A stretch of 22,565 nt of DNA from Pseudomonadota bacterium (GCA_023428425.1 JAEYYP010000465.1:1-22565), one strand, 5' to 3'. Positions 7,644-15,334 are shown, counted from the first letter of the stretch. Program-made: numbers and translations. Notes: generated by a model from the letters alone, not told the origin.

Positions 7644-8429
7644 TCACACCTGCAGGATCGAGCTGACGAGCAGCTGGGTGTAGGGTTCGCGGGGGTCGTC
7701 GAGGACGCGGTCGGTGAGGCCGGCTTCGATGACGTGGCCGTCCTTCATCACCATCATGCGGTGGCTGAGCAGGCGGGCAACGGCGAGATCATGGGTGACG
7801 ATGATGGCCGAGAGGCCGAGATCGGCGACGAGGCCGCGGATCAAGTCGAGCAGGCGAGCCTGCACCGACACGTCGAGGCCGCCGGTCGGCTCGTCCATGA
7901 AGACGAGGCGCGGGTGCGTCACGAGGTTGCGGGCGATCTGCAGGCGCTGGCGCATGCCGCCCGAGAAGGCGCGCGGCTCGTCGTCGATGCGATCCCCGGC
8001 GATCTCGACGCGGCCGAGCCACTCGATAGCGGTCGATCGGATGTTGCCGTAGTGGCGGTTGCCCACGGCCATCATGCGCTCGCCGACATTGGCGCCGGCC
8101 GAGACCGTCATGCGGAGGCCATCGGCAGGGTTCTGGTGCACGAAGCCCCAATCGGTGCGCATGAGGAAGCGGCGTTCTGCTTCGCTGAGGTCGTAGAGGT
8201 TGCGCCAGTTCTCGTCGCGCATGCGGTATTCGGCGACGCCGGAAGTCGGCTCCAGCCGGGTCGAGAGGATGTTAAGGAGCGTCGTCTTCCCCGAGCCGGA
8301 TTCTCCGACGATGGCGAGGACTTCGCCCGGCCAGAGTTCGAAGCTCACATCGGCGCAGCCGAGGCGGTCGCCGTAGTACTTGGTGAGGTTGGATACGTGC
8401 AGCAGCGGCTGGCTTTTGTCGTTGCTCAT
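7644..8429 (-). CDS. phnK: C-P lyase system ATPase subunit PhnK
   Basis: This is a 261-residue ABC-type ATPase that binds the PhnJ face of the C-P lyase core complex. Motifs: Walker A GESGSGKT (42-49), Q99 in the Q-loop (VHQNPADGLRM is typical of PhnK), signature FSGGMRQR (155-162), Walker B LVFMDE (175-180) and switch histidine in TVTHDL-like IIVTHDLAVARL. The length matches PhnK. The ATG at 8429 overlaps the phnJ stop by 4 bp (ATGA). After its stop a 166-bp gap with an inverted pair of palindromic repeats precedes phnL. Confidence 0.95.
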   Translation of the reverse strand: MSNDKSQPLLHVSNLTKYYGDRLGCADVSFELWPGEVLAIVGESGSGKTTLLNILSTRLEPTSGVAEYRMRDENWRNLYDLSEAERRFLMRTDWGFVHQNPADGLRMTVSAGANVGERMMAVGNRHYGNIRSTAIEWLGRVEIAGDRIDDEPRAFSGGMRQRLQIARNLVTHPRLVFMDEPTGGLDVSVQARLLDLIRGLVADLGLSAIIVTHDLAVARLLSHRMMVMKDGHVIEAGLTDRVLDDPREPYTQLLVSSILQV

Positions 8430-9304
8430 TCCGCGGCCTCCAGTTCATGGCCGGCCAGCTTGCCGCGATGGCCGTGTTTGCGGCGGTCTTCGCAGTTGTC
8501 GGTGTCCGAGCAGACGAACATGTGCCTGCCCTTGTCATCGAGGATCACCTCGTCGAGGTAGACGCCCTCGGCGCCGCAGAGCGCGCAGGGCTCGTCGAAG
8601 TGCTGAATCTCGAAGGGATGGTCCTCGAAATCGAGGCTGACGACTTCTGTATAGGGCGGCACGGCGTAGATCCGCTTTTCGCGGCCGGCGCCGAAGAGCT
8701 GCAGAGCTTCGCTCATGTGCATCTTGGGGTTGTCGAACTTCGGCGTCGGCGAGGGGTCCATGACGTAGCGGCCCTCCACCTTCACCGGGTAGGCGTAGGT
8801 GGTGGCGATGCGGCCGTGCCTGGCGATGTCCTCGTAGAGTTTTACGTGCATCAGCCCGTATTCCTCGAGCGCGTGCATCTTGCGCGTCTCGGTTTCGCGC
8901 GGCTCGAGGAAGCGCAGGGGCTCGGGGATCGGCACCTGGTAGACCAGCACCTGGCCCTCGGTCAGCTTTGCCTCGGGGATGCGGTGGCGGGTCTGGATGA
9001 TGGTGGCTTCGTTGGTATGCGTTGTGGTCGCGACTTCGGCGACCTTGGCGAAGAAGGCGCGGATGGAGACGGCGTTGGTCGTGTCGTCGGCGCCCTGGTC
9101 GATGACCTTCAGCACATCGTCCGGTCCGATGATCGAGGCCGTCACCTGCACCCCGCCGGTGCCCCAGCCATAGGGCATGGGCATTTCGCGGCTGGCGAAC
9201 GGCACCTGGTAGCCGGGAATGGCGATGGCCTTGAGGATGGCCCGGCGGATCATCCGCTTGGTCTGCTCGTCGAGATAGGCGAAGTTGTAGGCGGCAATGG
9301 TCAT
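8426..9304 (-). CDS. phnJ: Alpha-D-ribose 1-methylphosphonate 5-phosphate C-P lyase PhnJ
   Basis: This 292-residue radical-SAM enzyme cleaves the carbon-phosphorus bond of 5-phosphoribosyl 1-phosphonates, the key step of the pathway. The hallmark cysteines are complete: C240-x2-C243-x21-C265-x5-C271, the CX2CX21CX5C pattern that holds the [4Fe-4S] cluster and the catalytic thiyl cysteine. The early PGYQVPFASREMPMPYGWGT segment contains Gly31, matching the glycyl-radical residue (Gly32) of E. coli PhnJ. The ATG at 9304 overlaps the phnI stop by 4 bp; the frame is open upstream but inside phnI. At 292 residues it is slightly longer than E. coli PhnJ (281), with a short charged C-terminal tail. 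Confidence 0.97.
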   Translation of the reverse strand: MTIAAYNFAYLDEQTKRMIRRAILKAIAIPGYQVPFASREMPMPYGWGTGGVQVTASIIGPDDVLKVIDQGADDTTNAVSIRAFFAKVAEVATTTHTNEATIIQTRHRIPEAKLTEGQVLVYQVPIPEPLRFLEPRETETRKMHALEEYGLMHVKLYEDIARHGRIATTYAYPVKVEGRYVMDPSPTPKFDNPKMHMSEALQLFGAGREKRIYAVPPYTEVVSLDFEDHPFEIQHFDEPCALCGAEGVYLDEVILDDKGRHMFVCSDTDNCEDRRKHGHRGKLAGHELEAAE

Positions 9305-10386
9305 TCGGCTGCCTCCGCGTGGGGTGCGTCGTGCTCGGCGCGCATTTCGCGCAGCAGGCCCAGCTCGCCCTGGAAATCGACATAGTGCGGCAGCTTCAGG
9401 TGCTCGACGAAGCCGGTCGACTGCACGTTGTCGGAATGCGCGATGACGAACTCCTCGTCTTGCGCCGGATGGTTCACATCCTCGCCCAGTTCTCGAGCGC
9501 GCAGCGAGCGATCGACCAGCGACATCGCCATGGCCTTGCGTTCGGCTTGGCCGAAGACGAGGCCGTAACCGCGGGTGAACTGCGGCGGCACCTTCTGGTT
9601 GCCTTTGAACTTGTTGACCATCTGGCACTCGGTAACGCGGATGCGGCCGAGGTTGAGGGCAAAGCCGAGTTCGGGAATGTCGAGTTCCACCTCGACTTCG
9701 CCGATACGGATTTCGCCGACGAAGGGGTGCGAGCGGCCGTAGCCGCGCTGGGTGGAATAGCCGAGGGCGAGGAGGAAACCCTCGTCGCCGCGGGCCAGGG
9801 CCTGGAGGCGGAGGTCGCGGTCGAGCGGGAACTCCAGCGGTTCGCGGGTGAGGTCGCCGACTTCGTCCTGCACTTCGTTGACGTCGGGCTCGATGAGGCC
9901 TTGGTGGCCGAGCAGGTCGGTGACGCGCGGCGCCTCCTCGGGCGCGCTGTCGCGAGCCGCCGGCTCGTCGACCGGGCTGTCACCCATCAGCGAGGGGTCG
10001 AGCAGGCGGTGGGTGTAATCGAAGGTCGGGCCGAGCAACTGGCCGCCGGGCAAGTCCTTGAACGTCGCCGAAACGCGCCGTTCGATCAGCATGGCGCCGG
10101 TATCGATGGGGCGCGAGTAGCCGAAGCGGGGCAGGGTCGTGCGGTAGGCGCGGACGAGGAAGATGGCCTCGATCAGGTCGCCGCGCGCCTGCACGATGGC
10201 GAGGGCAGCGAGTTCGCGGTCGTAGAGCGAACCCTCGCCCATGGTGCGATCGACGGCGAGGCCGAGCTGCTCGACGATCTGGTCGAGGCGCAGTGCCGGC
10301 ACGCTGCGGTCGCCGCGGCGGCGGTCGGCGAGGAGGCGGTGGGCATTGGCGATGGCGGCCTCGCCGCCCTTTACGGCAACATACAT
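9301..10386 (-). CDS. phnI: C-P lyase core subunit PhnI
   Basis: This is a 361-residue cytoplasmic subunit of the PhnGHIJ complex. PhnI acts as the nucleosidase that, with PhnG, PhnH and PhnL, couples phosphonate to the ribose C1 of ATP. The N-terminus MYVAVKGGEAAIANAHRLL is highly typical of the family, as are FDYTHRLLDPSLMG near 123-136 and the LKLPHYVDFQGELG segment near the C-terminus (about 332-345). The length is normal. The ATG at 10386 lies three bases after the phnH stop; the gene ends in a 4-bp overlap with phnJ. Confidence 0.97.
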   Translation of the reverse strand: MYVAVKGGEAAIANAHRLLADRRRGDRSVPALRLDQIVEQLGLAVDRTMGEGSLYDRELAALAIVQARGDLIEAIFLVRAYRTTLPRFGYSRPIDTGAMLIERRVSATFKDLPGGQLLGPTFDYTHRLLDPSLMGDSPVDEPAARDSAPEEAPRVTDLLGHQGLIEPDVNEVQDEVGDLTREPLEFPLDRDLRLQALARGDEGFLLALGYSTQRGYGRSHPFVGEIRIGEVEVELDIPELGFALNLGRIRVTECQMVNKFKGNQKVPPQFTRGYGLVFGQAERKAMAMSLVDRSLRARELGEDVNHPAQDEEFVIAHSDNVQSTGFVEHLKLPHYVDFQGELGLLREMRAEHDAPHAEAAE

Positions 10387-10389
10387 CTG

Positions 10390-10980
10390 TCAGGCCTCCG
10401 AGATGCGGGTGGTGCGGGGCAGGCCGATCACCGTGCCGTTGCGCACCAGCAGCAGGTCGATGCCGCGCGGGAAGCGGGCTCGGTTCTCGGCCCACTGGGC
10501 GAGGAAGTCGCCACTGGGGAGCGGCAGCAGGGTGCGGAGTTCGCCGTTGATGCCGGGGCCCTTCAGCACGACGGCGGTTTCGGTGTCGCCGGCGGCGAGG
10601 ACGACGGTGGTCGAGCGGTCAGGATACTCGTCGGTGCCCTGGCCCATTGCTGCGAGGCGCGGCAACAGGGTCGCGTCGCTTACCAAGGCGAAGGCTGCGG
10701 CGCCGATATCGTCGGTGAGCGGGGCGCCGCAATGGAAGGCGAGCCACGCGGTGACCTGCTCCGACCCACGGAGCTCGGGGTCGAGCCAGACCGGGGTGTC
10801 GTGGTCGCACAGCGTCAGCGCCAGGGCGCCGAGGTCCGGCGTCAACGGGGCGGGCGGTGCGGCATCGGTGCCGATGGCCTGAACCTGGCCGGGGCGGGCG
10901 AGGGCTTCCATGGTGGCGCGGAAGACGCCTTGGGCGCCGAGCACGAGGTCGGAGAAGCCGCCATCGATCGACAGGTCCAT
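10390..10980 (-). CDS. phnH: C-P lyase core subunit PhnH
   Basis: This is a 196-residue subunit of the C-P lyase core, related in fold to PLP-dependent transferases but with no cofactor site. It stabilises the PhnGHIJ assembly and takes part in the ribosyl transfer step. Typical features are the start FSDLVLGAQGVFRATMEALARPG, the segment LCDHDTPVWL near 58-67 and LVRNGTVIGLPRTTRI near the C-terminus. The ATG at 10980 forms TGATG with the phnG stop (1-bp overlap), fixing the start; the longer open frame upstream is inside phnG. Size is normal for PhnH. Confidence 0.96.
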   Translation of the reverse strand: MDLSIDGGFSDLVLGAQGVFRATMEALARPGQVQAIGTDAAPPAPLTPDLGALALTLCDHDTPVWLDPELRGSEQVTAWLAFHCGAPLTDDIGAAAFALVSDATLLPRLAAMGQGTDEYPDRSTTVVLAAGDTETAVVLKGPGINGELRTLLPLPSGDFLAQWAENRARFPRGIDLLLVRNGTVIGLPRTTRISEA

Positions 10981-11423
10981 CAATCGTCTCCGCGAACCAT
11001 GGTGAAGAAGTCGACGCGGGTGGCCGCGGTCTCGTCGCGCCGATGCTTGTCGGCTTCGGCCTGCTCTGCCCGCAGCGGAGCCAGTACTTGAGCCTCGACG
11101 CCCGCCGGGTCGCGCTGCCACAGCGCGTCGAACAGGGCCGCGCGCACCGCCTTGTCGCCGTCGCGGCCGAGGCAGTAGGCGTGCCCGACTTCGCCGCTGT
11201 CGAGCCGCACGGTGGCGCGAGTGACGGTCGCTTCGCCGAGGTTGAATGGGTTGCCGCCGCCGCCGGCACGGCCACGCACCATCACGAGGCCGGTCTCGGG
11301 GCCACGGACGCGGTGGAAGCCGGGCTTGTCCGGCCACCTGCCCCACAGTTCACCCAGCCGCGACGGTGCGGCATGGCTGAGCACAGCCATCGCTTCCTGG
11401 CGCGGGTTGCTGGCTTCGGTCAT
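10980..11423 (-). CDS. phnG: C-P lyase core subunit PhnG
   Basis: This is a 147-residue subunit of the core complex and the first gene of the phnG-H-I-J-K-L-acyltransferase operon. Typical features are the N-terminal RQEAMAVLSHA segment, the central GGGGNPFNLGEATVTRATVRL (about 55-75) and GHAYCLGRDGDKA. The ATG at 11423 is chosen because GGAG lies nine bases upstream (11434-11437 region) and the encoded start matches the family. A TTG in frame at 11459 would add 12 residues but begins inside the operator palindrome, so it is rejected. Transcription is probably repressed by PhnF binding the palindrome just upstream. Confidence 0.94.
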   Translation of the reverse strand: MTEASNPRQEAMAVLSHAAPSRLGELWGRWPDKPGFHRVRGPETGLVMVRGRAGGGGNPFNLGEATVTRATVRLDSGEVGHAYCLGRDGDKAVRAALFDALWQRDPAGVEAQVLAPLRAEQAEADKHRRDETAATRVDFFTMVRGDD

Positions 11424-11429
11424 TCGAAC

Positions 11430-11458
11430 TTGCTCCAACTTGTCTAGTGCACTATACA
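11430..11458 (+). promoter_or_regulatory. Predicted sigma-70 promoter of phnF
   Basis: TTGCTC (11430-11435), a 17-bp spacer, and TATACA (11453-11458) form a reasonable -35/-10 pair about 46 bp upstream of the phnF ATG. The operator palindrome occupies the spacer and the -10, so autorepression is likely. The opposite strand lacks a recognisable -35 for phnG. Confidence 0.5.
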
Positions 11459-11461
11459 AGT
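11438..11461. promoter_or_regulatory. Putative PhnF operator between phnG and phnF
   Basis: A 24-bp palindrome with 11 of 12 symmetric pairs: left half ACTTGTCTAGTG, right half CACTATACAAGT. It contains TTGT...ACAA arms as in operators of the HutC/PhnF branch of GntR regulators. It covers the spacer and -10 (TATACA, 11453-11458) of a plus-strand promoter whose -35 is TTGCTC (11430-11435, 17-bp spacer), pointing to phnF. It also covers a minus-strand -10-like TATAGT (11456-11451) for phnG. Binding would block both. Confidence 0.8.
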
Positions 11462-11504
11462 ATGCCTGTTTTGCCCTCCTCTACGCCGGCTGGATGAATT
11501 TGCA

Positions 11505-12242
11505 ATGACAATGTTGAGCCGCACCTCCGAGGCCCCTGCCGGCGGCGTCGCCCTGTGGCGCCAGATCGCCGACGCCATCCGGCTCGATATCGTCGGCGGC
11601 AAGCTCAACGAGGGGGACAAGCTCGATGGCGAACTGCCGTTGGCCGAGCGCTTCGGCGTCAATCGCCACACCGTGCGCCGAGCGCTGGCGGTGCTGGCGG
11701 AGGAGGGGGTGGTGCGAGCCGAGCACGGGCGCGGCACGTTCGTCGCCGAGGCGATACGGTTGAGCTACCCGGTGGGCAAGCGGACCCGCTTCAACGAGGG
11801 CCTCGCCGGGCAGACCCGCGAACGCACCCGCACCCTGCTGTCGCACGGCATCGAACGGGCATCGGGCCGGTTGGCGGCGGCGCTGGCGGTGCGGCCGGGG
11901 ACACGGCTCGTCCGCCACGAGACGATCTCATTCGCCGACGGCCGGCCATTGGCGCGGGCGACGGGCTGGCTGCCGGAGGCGCGGTTCCCGGATTTCACCG
12001 CGGTCTACATGGAGTCCGTCTCGGTGACCGACGCGCTCAGGCACTACGGAATCGACGATTATGCGCGCGCGGTGACCCGGATATCGGCGCGGCACGCGTC
12101 GACGGAGGAAGCGCAGTCGCTGAAGCTCACGCCGGGCGCGGTGGTGCTCGTTTCGGATGCCGTGGATGTGGACGAGGCTGGCGTGCCGATCCACGCCATG
12201 CTCACCCGTTTCCCGGCTGACCGGATGGAGCTGGTGGTATAG
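11505..12242 (+). CDS. phnF: Phosphonate metabolism transcriptional regulator PhnF (GntR/HutC family)
   Basis: This is a 245-residue DNA-binding repressor. The N-terminal winged helix (about 17-82) has the GntR signature LWRQIADAIRLDIVGGKL and then RFGVNRHTVRRALAVLAEEG. The C-terminal UTRA effector-binding domain runs about 95-240 (LVRHETISFADGRPLARAT, and near the end GVPIHAMLTRFPADRMELVV). It is divergent from phnG and separated by 81 bp holding a palindromic operator, the standard arrangement of PhnF. The likely ligand is a phosphonate or pathway intermediate, unproven. The ATG at 11505 has a GGAT-like site about ten bases upstream; ATG at 11511 is an alternative. It ends 15 bp from a convergent small gene. 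Confidence 0.92.
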   Translation: MTMLSRTSEAPAGGVALWRQIADAIRLDIVGGKLNEGDKLDGELPLAERFGVNRHTVRRALAVLAEEGVVRAEHGRGTFVAEAIRLSYPVGKRTRFNEGLAGQTRERTRTLLSHGIERASGRLAAALAVRPGTRLVRHETISFADGRPLARATGWLPEARFPDFTAVYMESVSVTDALRHYGIDDYARAVTRISARHASTEEAQSLKLTPGAVVLVSDAVDVDEAGVPIHAMLTRFPADRMELVV

Positions 12243-12257
12243 CGCCCGGCCTCGAGG

Positions 12258-12602
12258 TTACACGCTCGGCTCGTCGGAGAGCTGGTCGAGTGCGCGCTCG
12301 ATGCGGGCGATGGCGGCCCGGGTATCGCCGATCCGGCCGTCGCCGCGCAGCTTCTCCGGCAGGTCGGCGACCGTCGCATCGAGTTCGGCGATAGCCATCG
12401 CCAACTCCTGGCGCTTGGCAACGATGTCGTCCTCTGCGACGCGGTCGCCAGGGCGTCGCACGGCGTGAAGATTGCGCGCCACAAGGAATGCGATCTGCTC
12501 CTGCAGTGCGCCGATCCGTAACTGAACCGGACGGAGAGCGCGCGCCACGGGGCTGACGCGGCGGGTGGGGCGAGGCGTGTCGGTGGCAGCTTCGTCGATC
12601 AT
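12258..12602 (-). CDS. Hypothetical small helical protein (possible coiled coil)
   Basis: I do not recognise this 114-residue frame. The N-terminus is polar and proline-rich (MIDEAATDTPRPTRR). Two helical stretches with heptad-like spacing follow: about 25-48 (LRPVQLRIGALQEQIAFLVA) and about 60-110 (RQELAMAIAELDATVADLPE, then AAIARIERALDQLSDEP). No signal peptide or membrane helix is visible. The ATG at 12602 has GGAAG just upstream, with short spacing. The frame extends to 12707, but that part is low-complexity GC-rich sequence. It is convergent with phnF and divergent from the PepSY gene. A perfect 10-bp-stem hairpin lies about 12 bp upstream of its ribosome site. The amphipathic pattern supports a real gene, but a chance frame in GC-rich DNA cannot be excluded. 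Confidence 0.5.
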   Translation of the reverse strand: MIDEAATDTPRPTRRVSPVARALRPVQLRIGALQEQIAFLVARNLHAVRRPGDRVAEDDIVAKRQELAMAIAELDATVADLPEKLRGDGRIGDTRAAIARIERALDQLSDEPSV

Positions 12603-12622
12603 TGTCTTCCAGATGATTGCGA

Positions 12623-12651
12623 CGGCACCGGCTGGGGGGCCGCCGGTGCCG
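12623..12651. repeat. Perfect 10-bp inverted repeat upstream of the small helical gene
   Basis: CGGCACCGGC (12623-12632) and GCCGGTGCCG (12642-12651) form a perfect stem with a 9-nt loop rich in G. There is no T tract on either strand, so it is not a canonical terminator. On the minus strand it would sit in the leader just before the ribosome site of the 12258-12602 gene. Confidence 0.55.
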
Positions 12652-12810
12652 CCTGTAACCGGCGGGTCGGGTCGCCCGCCTCGTGCGTCCCCCGTCCGTG
12701 GTTGCATGGGTCAGCCGGGGGACTGCGACGACCCTAGCAAACCGGCGCTGTGGGACCACTGATGCGCAATCTCAGCGAAATTACAGCTTCCATGGTTTAT
12801 TGTGGCTGCC

Positions 12811-13287
12811 ATGCGCTCCCTCCTGAAAACCATATTGGCTGTGGCCCTCGCCATGTCCCTGACTGCCCCGGCGCTCGCCGAGAAGGGTGGAAACGGCAAC
12901 GGCAACGGCAACGGTAGTGCGGCGAGCTCGGAGAAGTCGAACAACGGTGGCGGCAACCAGGGCAATGGTGGCGGCTCGACCAACGCTGGAAACGGTGCCA
13001 ACAACAGCAACAGACAAGACAACGGGAATGGGGCTGTGCCGGCGGAAATCGTCCCCGTACCGGACGATCAGCAGGTGGTGCGCGACGCGGTGCGGGCCCG
13101 CGCCGCCCTGTCGCTTGACGCGATCACCGCTGTCGTCGCTGGCGACACCGATGGTCGCATTCTCGACGTCCAACTGGTGACGTTCAAGGGCATCTATCTT
13201 TACGACGTCACGGTGCTGGAACGGGATGGCGTGCTGCACAAGCTCTACTACAATGCCCGCTCCGGGGTTCGCGTGAGGACCGACTGA
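12811..13287 (+). CDS. Secreted PepSY-like protein upstream of a two-component system
   Basis: This is a roughly 158-residue exported protein. The N-terminus MRSLLKTILAVALAMSLTAP with ALA just after is a clear Sec signal peptide (cleavage about residue 23). A Gly/Asn/Ser low-complexity linker follows (about 26-75), partly encoded by a hexanucleotide repeat (AACGGC units near 12892-12914). The C-terminal domain (about 85-158; LDAITAVVAGDTDGRILDVQ, then YLYDVTVLERDGVLHKLYYN) has the PepSY pattern. Start is ATG at 12811; an in-frame GTG at 12802 would add MAA. Its stop overlaps the response-regulator ATG (TGATG). Periplasmic PepSY proteins beside two-component systems are thought to modulate the kinase or bind its inducer; this is inference. 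Confidence 0.83.
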   Translation: MRSLLKTILAVALAMSLTAPALAEKGGNGNGNGNGSAASSEKSNNGGGNQGNGGGSTNAGNGANNSNRQDNGNGAVPAEIVPVPDDQQVVRDAVRARAALSLDAITAVVAGDTDGRILDVQLVTFKGIYLYDVTVLERDGVLHKLYYNARSGVRVRTD

Positions 13288-13952
13288 TGCGCGTGCTCAT
13301 CGCCGAGGACGACGAGCGGATCGCAGCGGCGTTGCGTGTGACGCTCGAGGCCGCCGGCTTTGTCGTCGAAACCGAAAGCGATGGCGAGATCGCCTGGTAT
13401 CGGGGCGACACCGAGAGTTTCGACACCATCATCCTCGACCTGGGGCTGCCCACGCTCGACGGGCTCACCGTGCTCAAACGCTGGCGCAGCGCCGGGCGCA
13501 GTTCTCCGGTGCTGGTGCTGACGGCGCGCGGCCGCTGGGAAGAAAAGGTCGAGGGCATCGAGGCAGGGGCTGATGACTACGTGGTCAAGCCGTTTCGCAT
13601 GGAGGAGGTGCTGGCTCGCGTGCGCGCCATCATCCGCCGTGCCAACGGGCTCGCGTCCTCGCGCATCGATTTTTCGGGCTATGTGTTCGACGCGCGGCAG
13701 ATGCAGGTGACGCGCGATGGCGTGCCGGTCGAGTTGACGCCGCTGGAGTTCCGGCTGTTGGCGCAACTGCTTCACCACCGCGGCAAGGTGCTGTCGCAGC
13801 TCGAGCTGACCGAGCAGCTCTATCGCCAGGACACCGACCGCGACCCGAACTCGATCGAGCAGCTCGTCGGCCGGCTGCGGCGGCGGCTCGGTCCCGAGGT
13901 GATCCAGACCCGCCGCGGCTTCGGCTATTTCGTGCCCGGCGAGGATGCCTGA
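13287..13952 (+). CDS. OmpR/PhoP-family response regulator
   Basis: This is a 221-residue transcription factor. The receiver domain (1-115) has acidic pocket residues D8-D9 in IAEDDE, phospho-acceptor D51 (IILDLGLP), T79 and K101 (VVKPF). A winged-helix DNA-binding domain follows (about 128-218), with LTPLEFRLLAQLLHHRGKVL and the C-terminal RRGFGYFV hairpin. The start forms TGATG with the upstream PepSY gene and the stop is two bases before the kinase start, so the three are one translational unit. It resembles FeuP/PhoP regulators of rhizobia (osmotic or divalent-cation signals). The target genes are not visible; orthology to FeuP is tentative. Confidence 0.93.
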   Translation: MRVLIAEDDERIAAALRVTLEAAGFVVETESDGEIAWYRGDTESFDTIILDLGLPTLDGLTVLKRWRSAGRSSPVLVLTARGRWEEKVEGIEAGADDYVVKPFRMEEVLARVRAIIRRANGLASSRIDFSGYVFDARQMQVTRDGVPVELTPLEFRLLAQLLHHRGKVLSQLELTEQLYRQDTDRDPNSIEQLVGRLRRRLGPEVIQTRRGFGYFVPGEDA

Positions 13953-13954
13953 TC

Positions 13955-15334
13955 TTGAGCGGACATTCGCTGCGGCTTCGGCTGCTGATGGGGGCAGGGG
14001 CGTGGATCGCGGTCGCGGTGCTGCTGGCGGGCGTGGCCATCGTCCTTATCTTCAGCGCCAGCGTCAGCCGCGATCGGTACGAAGACCTGCTCGGTCGGCT
14101 CGATCGTGTGCTGATCGGCGTCTCAGCCGACCCTACCATCGCCGGTATCGGCCGGCAGGCGCTCGACCCGCGCTATGACACTCCGGCCGGAGGCCTCTAT
14201 TGGCAGGTGCTGGACATTGCGAGCGGCGAGGCCCTGCGGTCCCGGTCGCTATGGGATAGCGGCCTCGAGGTACCAGCTCCCCCGACCCAGTCCGCGCCGG
14301 CGCTGCACACGGTCCCCGGACCGTCCGGACAGCTGCTCGATGCCCTGACGCAGGACATCACCCTGCCGGGAACCGGAGAGGCTCGGCACCTGCGGGTCAC
14401 CGTCGCCGAGGACGCGGCAATTCGCGGACGCGATGTGCGCAGTTTCGCGCTCGATATCGCCACGGCGCTGCTGGCGCTCGGCGCTGCGCTGCTTCTCGCC
14501 GGTTGGCTCACCGTGAACCTCGGGCTCAAGCCCCTTACCGCCCTGCGCGGTGCACTCGAGACGGTGACAGGGGGGAGCTCAAAGACGCTGGAAGGCGATT
14601 TTCCCAACGAGGTGCTGCCGCTCGTCAACGAGGTGAACGCCCTGCTGGCCGGACACGAACGGTCAATCCGTTTCGCCCGCGCCCGCGCCGACGACCTCGC
14701 GCATGGGCTGAAGACGCCACTGGCGGTGCTCAGCGCCACAGCGGCCCGTCTGCGCGCGGCGGGCGATGTCGCCAATGCCGATATTCTCGACATGCTGGCC
14801 GAAGAGATGGCGCAGCGCGTCGACTATCAGCTTCGCCTCGCCCAGTTGCGCATGCGGTCGGGCGAGCATTCGCTGTCGGCCTCGCTCGACCAGGCGTTGC
14901 TGCGCTCGGTCTCCGTCCTGCGCCGCACAGGGCGCGGCGAGGAGTTGTTCTTCAGGCTCGACATCGACAACAGGATCAGCGTCGACATGGACCCGCACGA
15001 CCTGATGGAACTCATCGGCGTGCTGCTCGAGAACAGTGCCAGGTGGGCCGCCAGCGAAGTGCGCGTCAGCTGTCGTGTCGAGGGTGGGTTCGCAGTCTTC
15101 ATGGTTGACGACGACGGACCAGGAATGACCGAAGCGCAGATCGCCATGTTGGGCGAGCGCGGCCGGCGGCTCGATGAAAGCCGCTCCGGCACCGGGTTCG
15201 GCATTGCCATCGCGCGCGAGATACTCAAGCTCAACGGCGGTACGCTCGAACTCGGTCGAGCTGAGTCCGGCGGGCTTGCGGTCAAGGTGCGCATTCCGGT
15301 GGCGCCACTAGGCACAGCCGGCGCATCGGCCTAG
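13955..15334 (+). CDS. Sensor histidine kinase, FeuQ/PhoQ-like
   Basis: This is a 459-residue inner-membrane kinase. Transmembrane helices lie at about 11-34 and 165-187, enclosing a periplasmic sensor of about 130 residues. HAMP follows (about 185-238). The phospho-acceptor is H250 in DDLAHGLKTPLAVL, where the HxLKTPL form is typical of PhoQ/FeuQ rather than the usual HELRTPL. N box N360 (LLENSARWA), G1 DDDGPG (385-390) and G2 GTGFGIAIA (412-420) are complete. The start is TTG at 13955, supported by GAGGA at 13941-13945 with nine-base spacing and a match to family N-termini; ATG at 13988 would remove part of helix 1. It follows its response regulator by two bases. Confidence 0.92.
   Translation: MSGHSLRLRLLMGAGAWIAVAVLLAGVAIVLIFSASVSRDRYEDLLGRLDRVLIGVSADPTIAGIGRQALDPRYDTPAGGLYWQVLDIASGEALRSRSLWDSGLEVPAPPTQSAPALHTVPGPSGQLLDALTQDITLPGTGEARHLRVTVAEDAAIRGRDVRSFALDIATALLALGAALLLAGWLTVNLGLKPLTALRGALETVTGGSSKTLEGDFPNEVLPLVNEVNALLAGHERSIRFARARADDLAHGLKTPLAVLSATAARLRAAGDVANADILDMLAEEMAQRVDYQLRLAQLRMRSGEHSLSASLDQALLRSVSVLRRTGRGEELFFRLDIDNRISVDMDPHDLMELIGVLLENSARWAASEVRVSCRVEGGFAVFMVDDDGPGMTEAQIAMLGERGRRLDESRSGTGFGIAIAREILKLNGGTLELGRAESGGLAVKVRIPVAPLGTAGASA

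Noticed and set aside
9319..11091. A 590-codon open frame antisense to phnI-phnH-phnG
   Set aside because: It crosses three well-supported genes, and its product is compositionally biased and unrecognisable.
11424..11459. TTG start adding 12 residues to PhnG
   Set aside because: It begins inside the operator palindrome and has no ribosome site; ATG 11423 has GGAG at proper distance.
12892..12914. Short hexanucleotide repeat as a phase-variable tract
   Set aside because: Units of six keep the reading frame and encode the Gly/Asn linker, so length changes would not switch the gene off.
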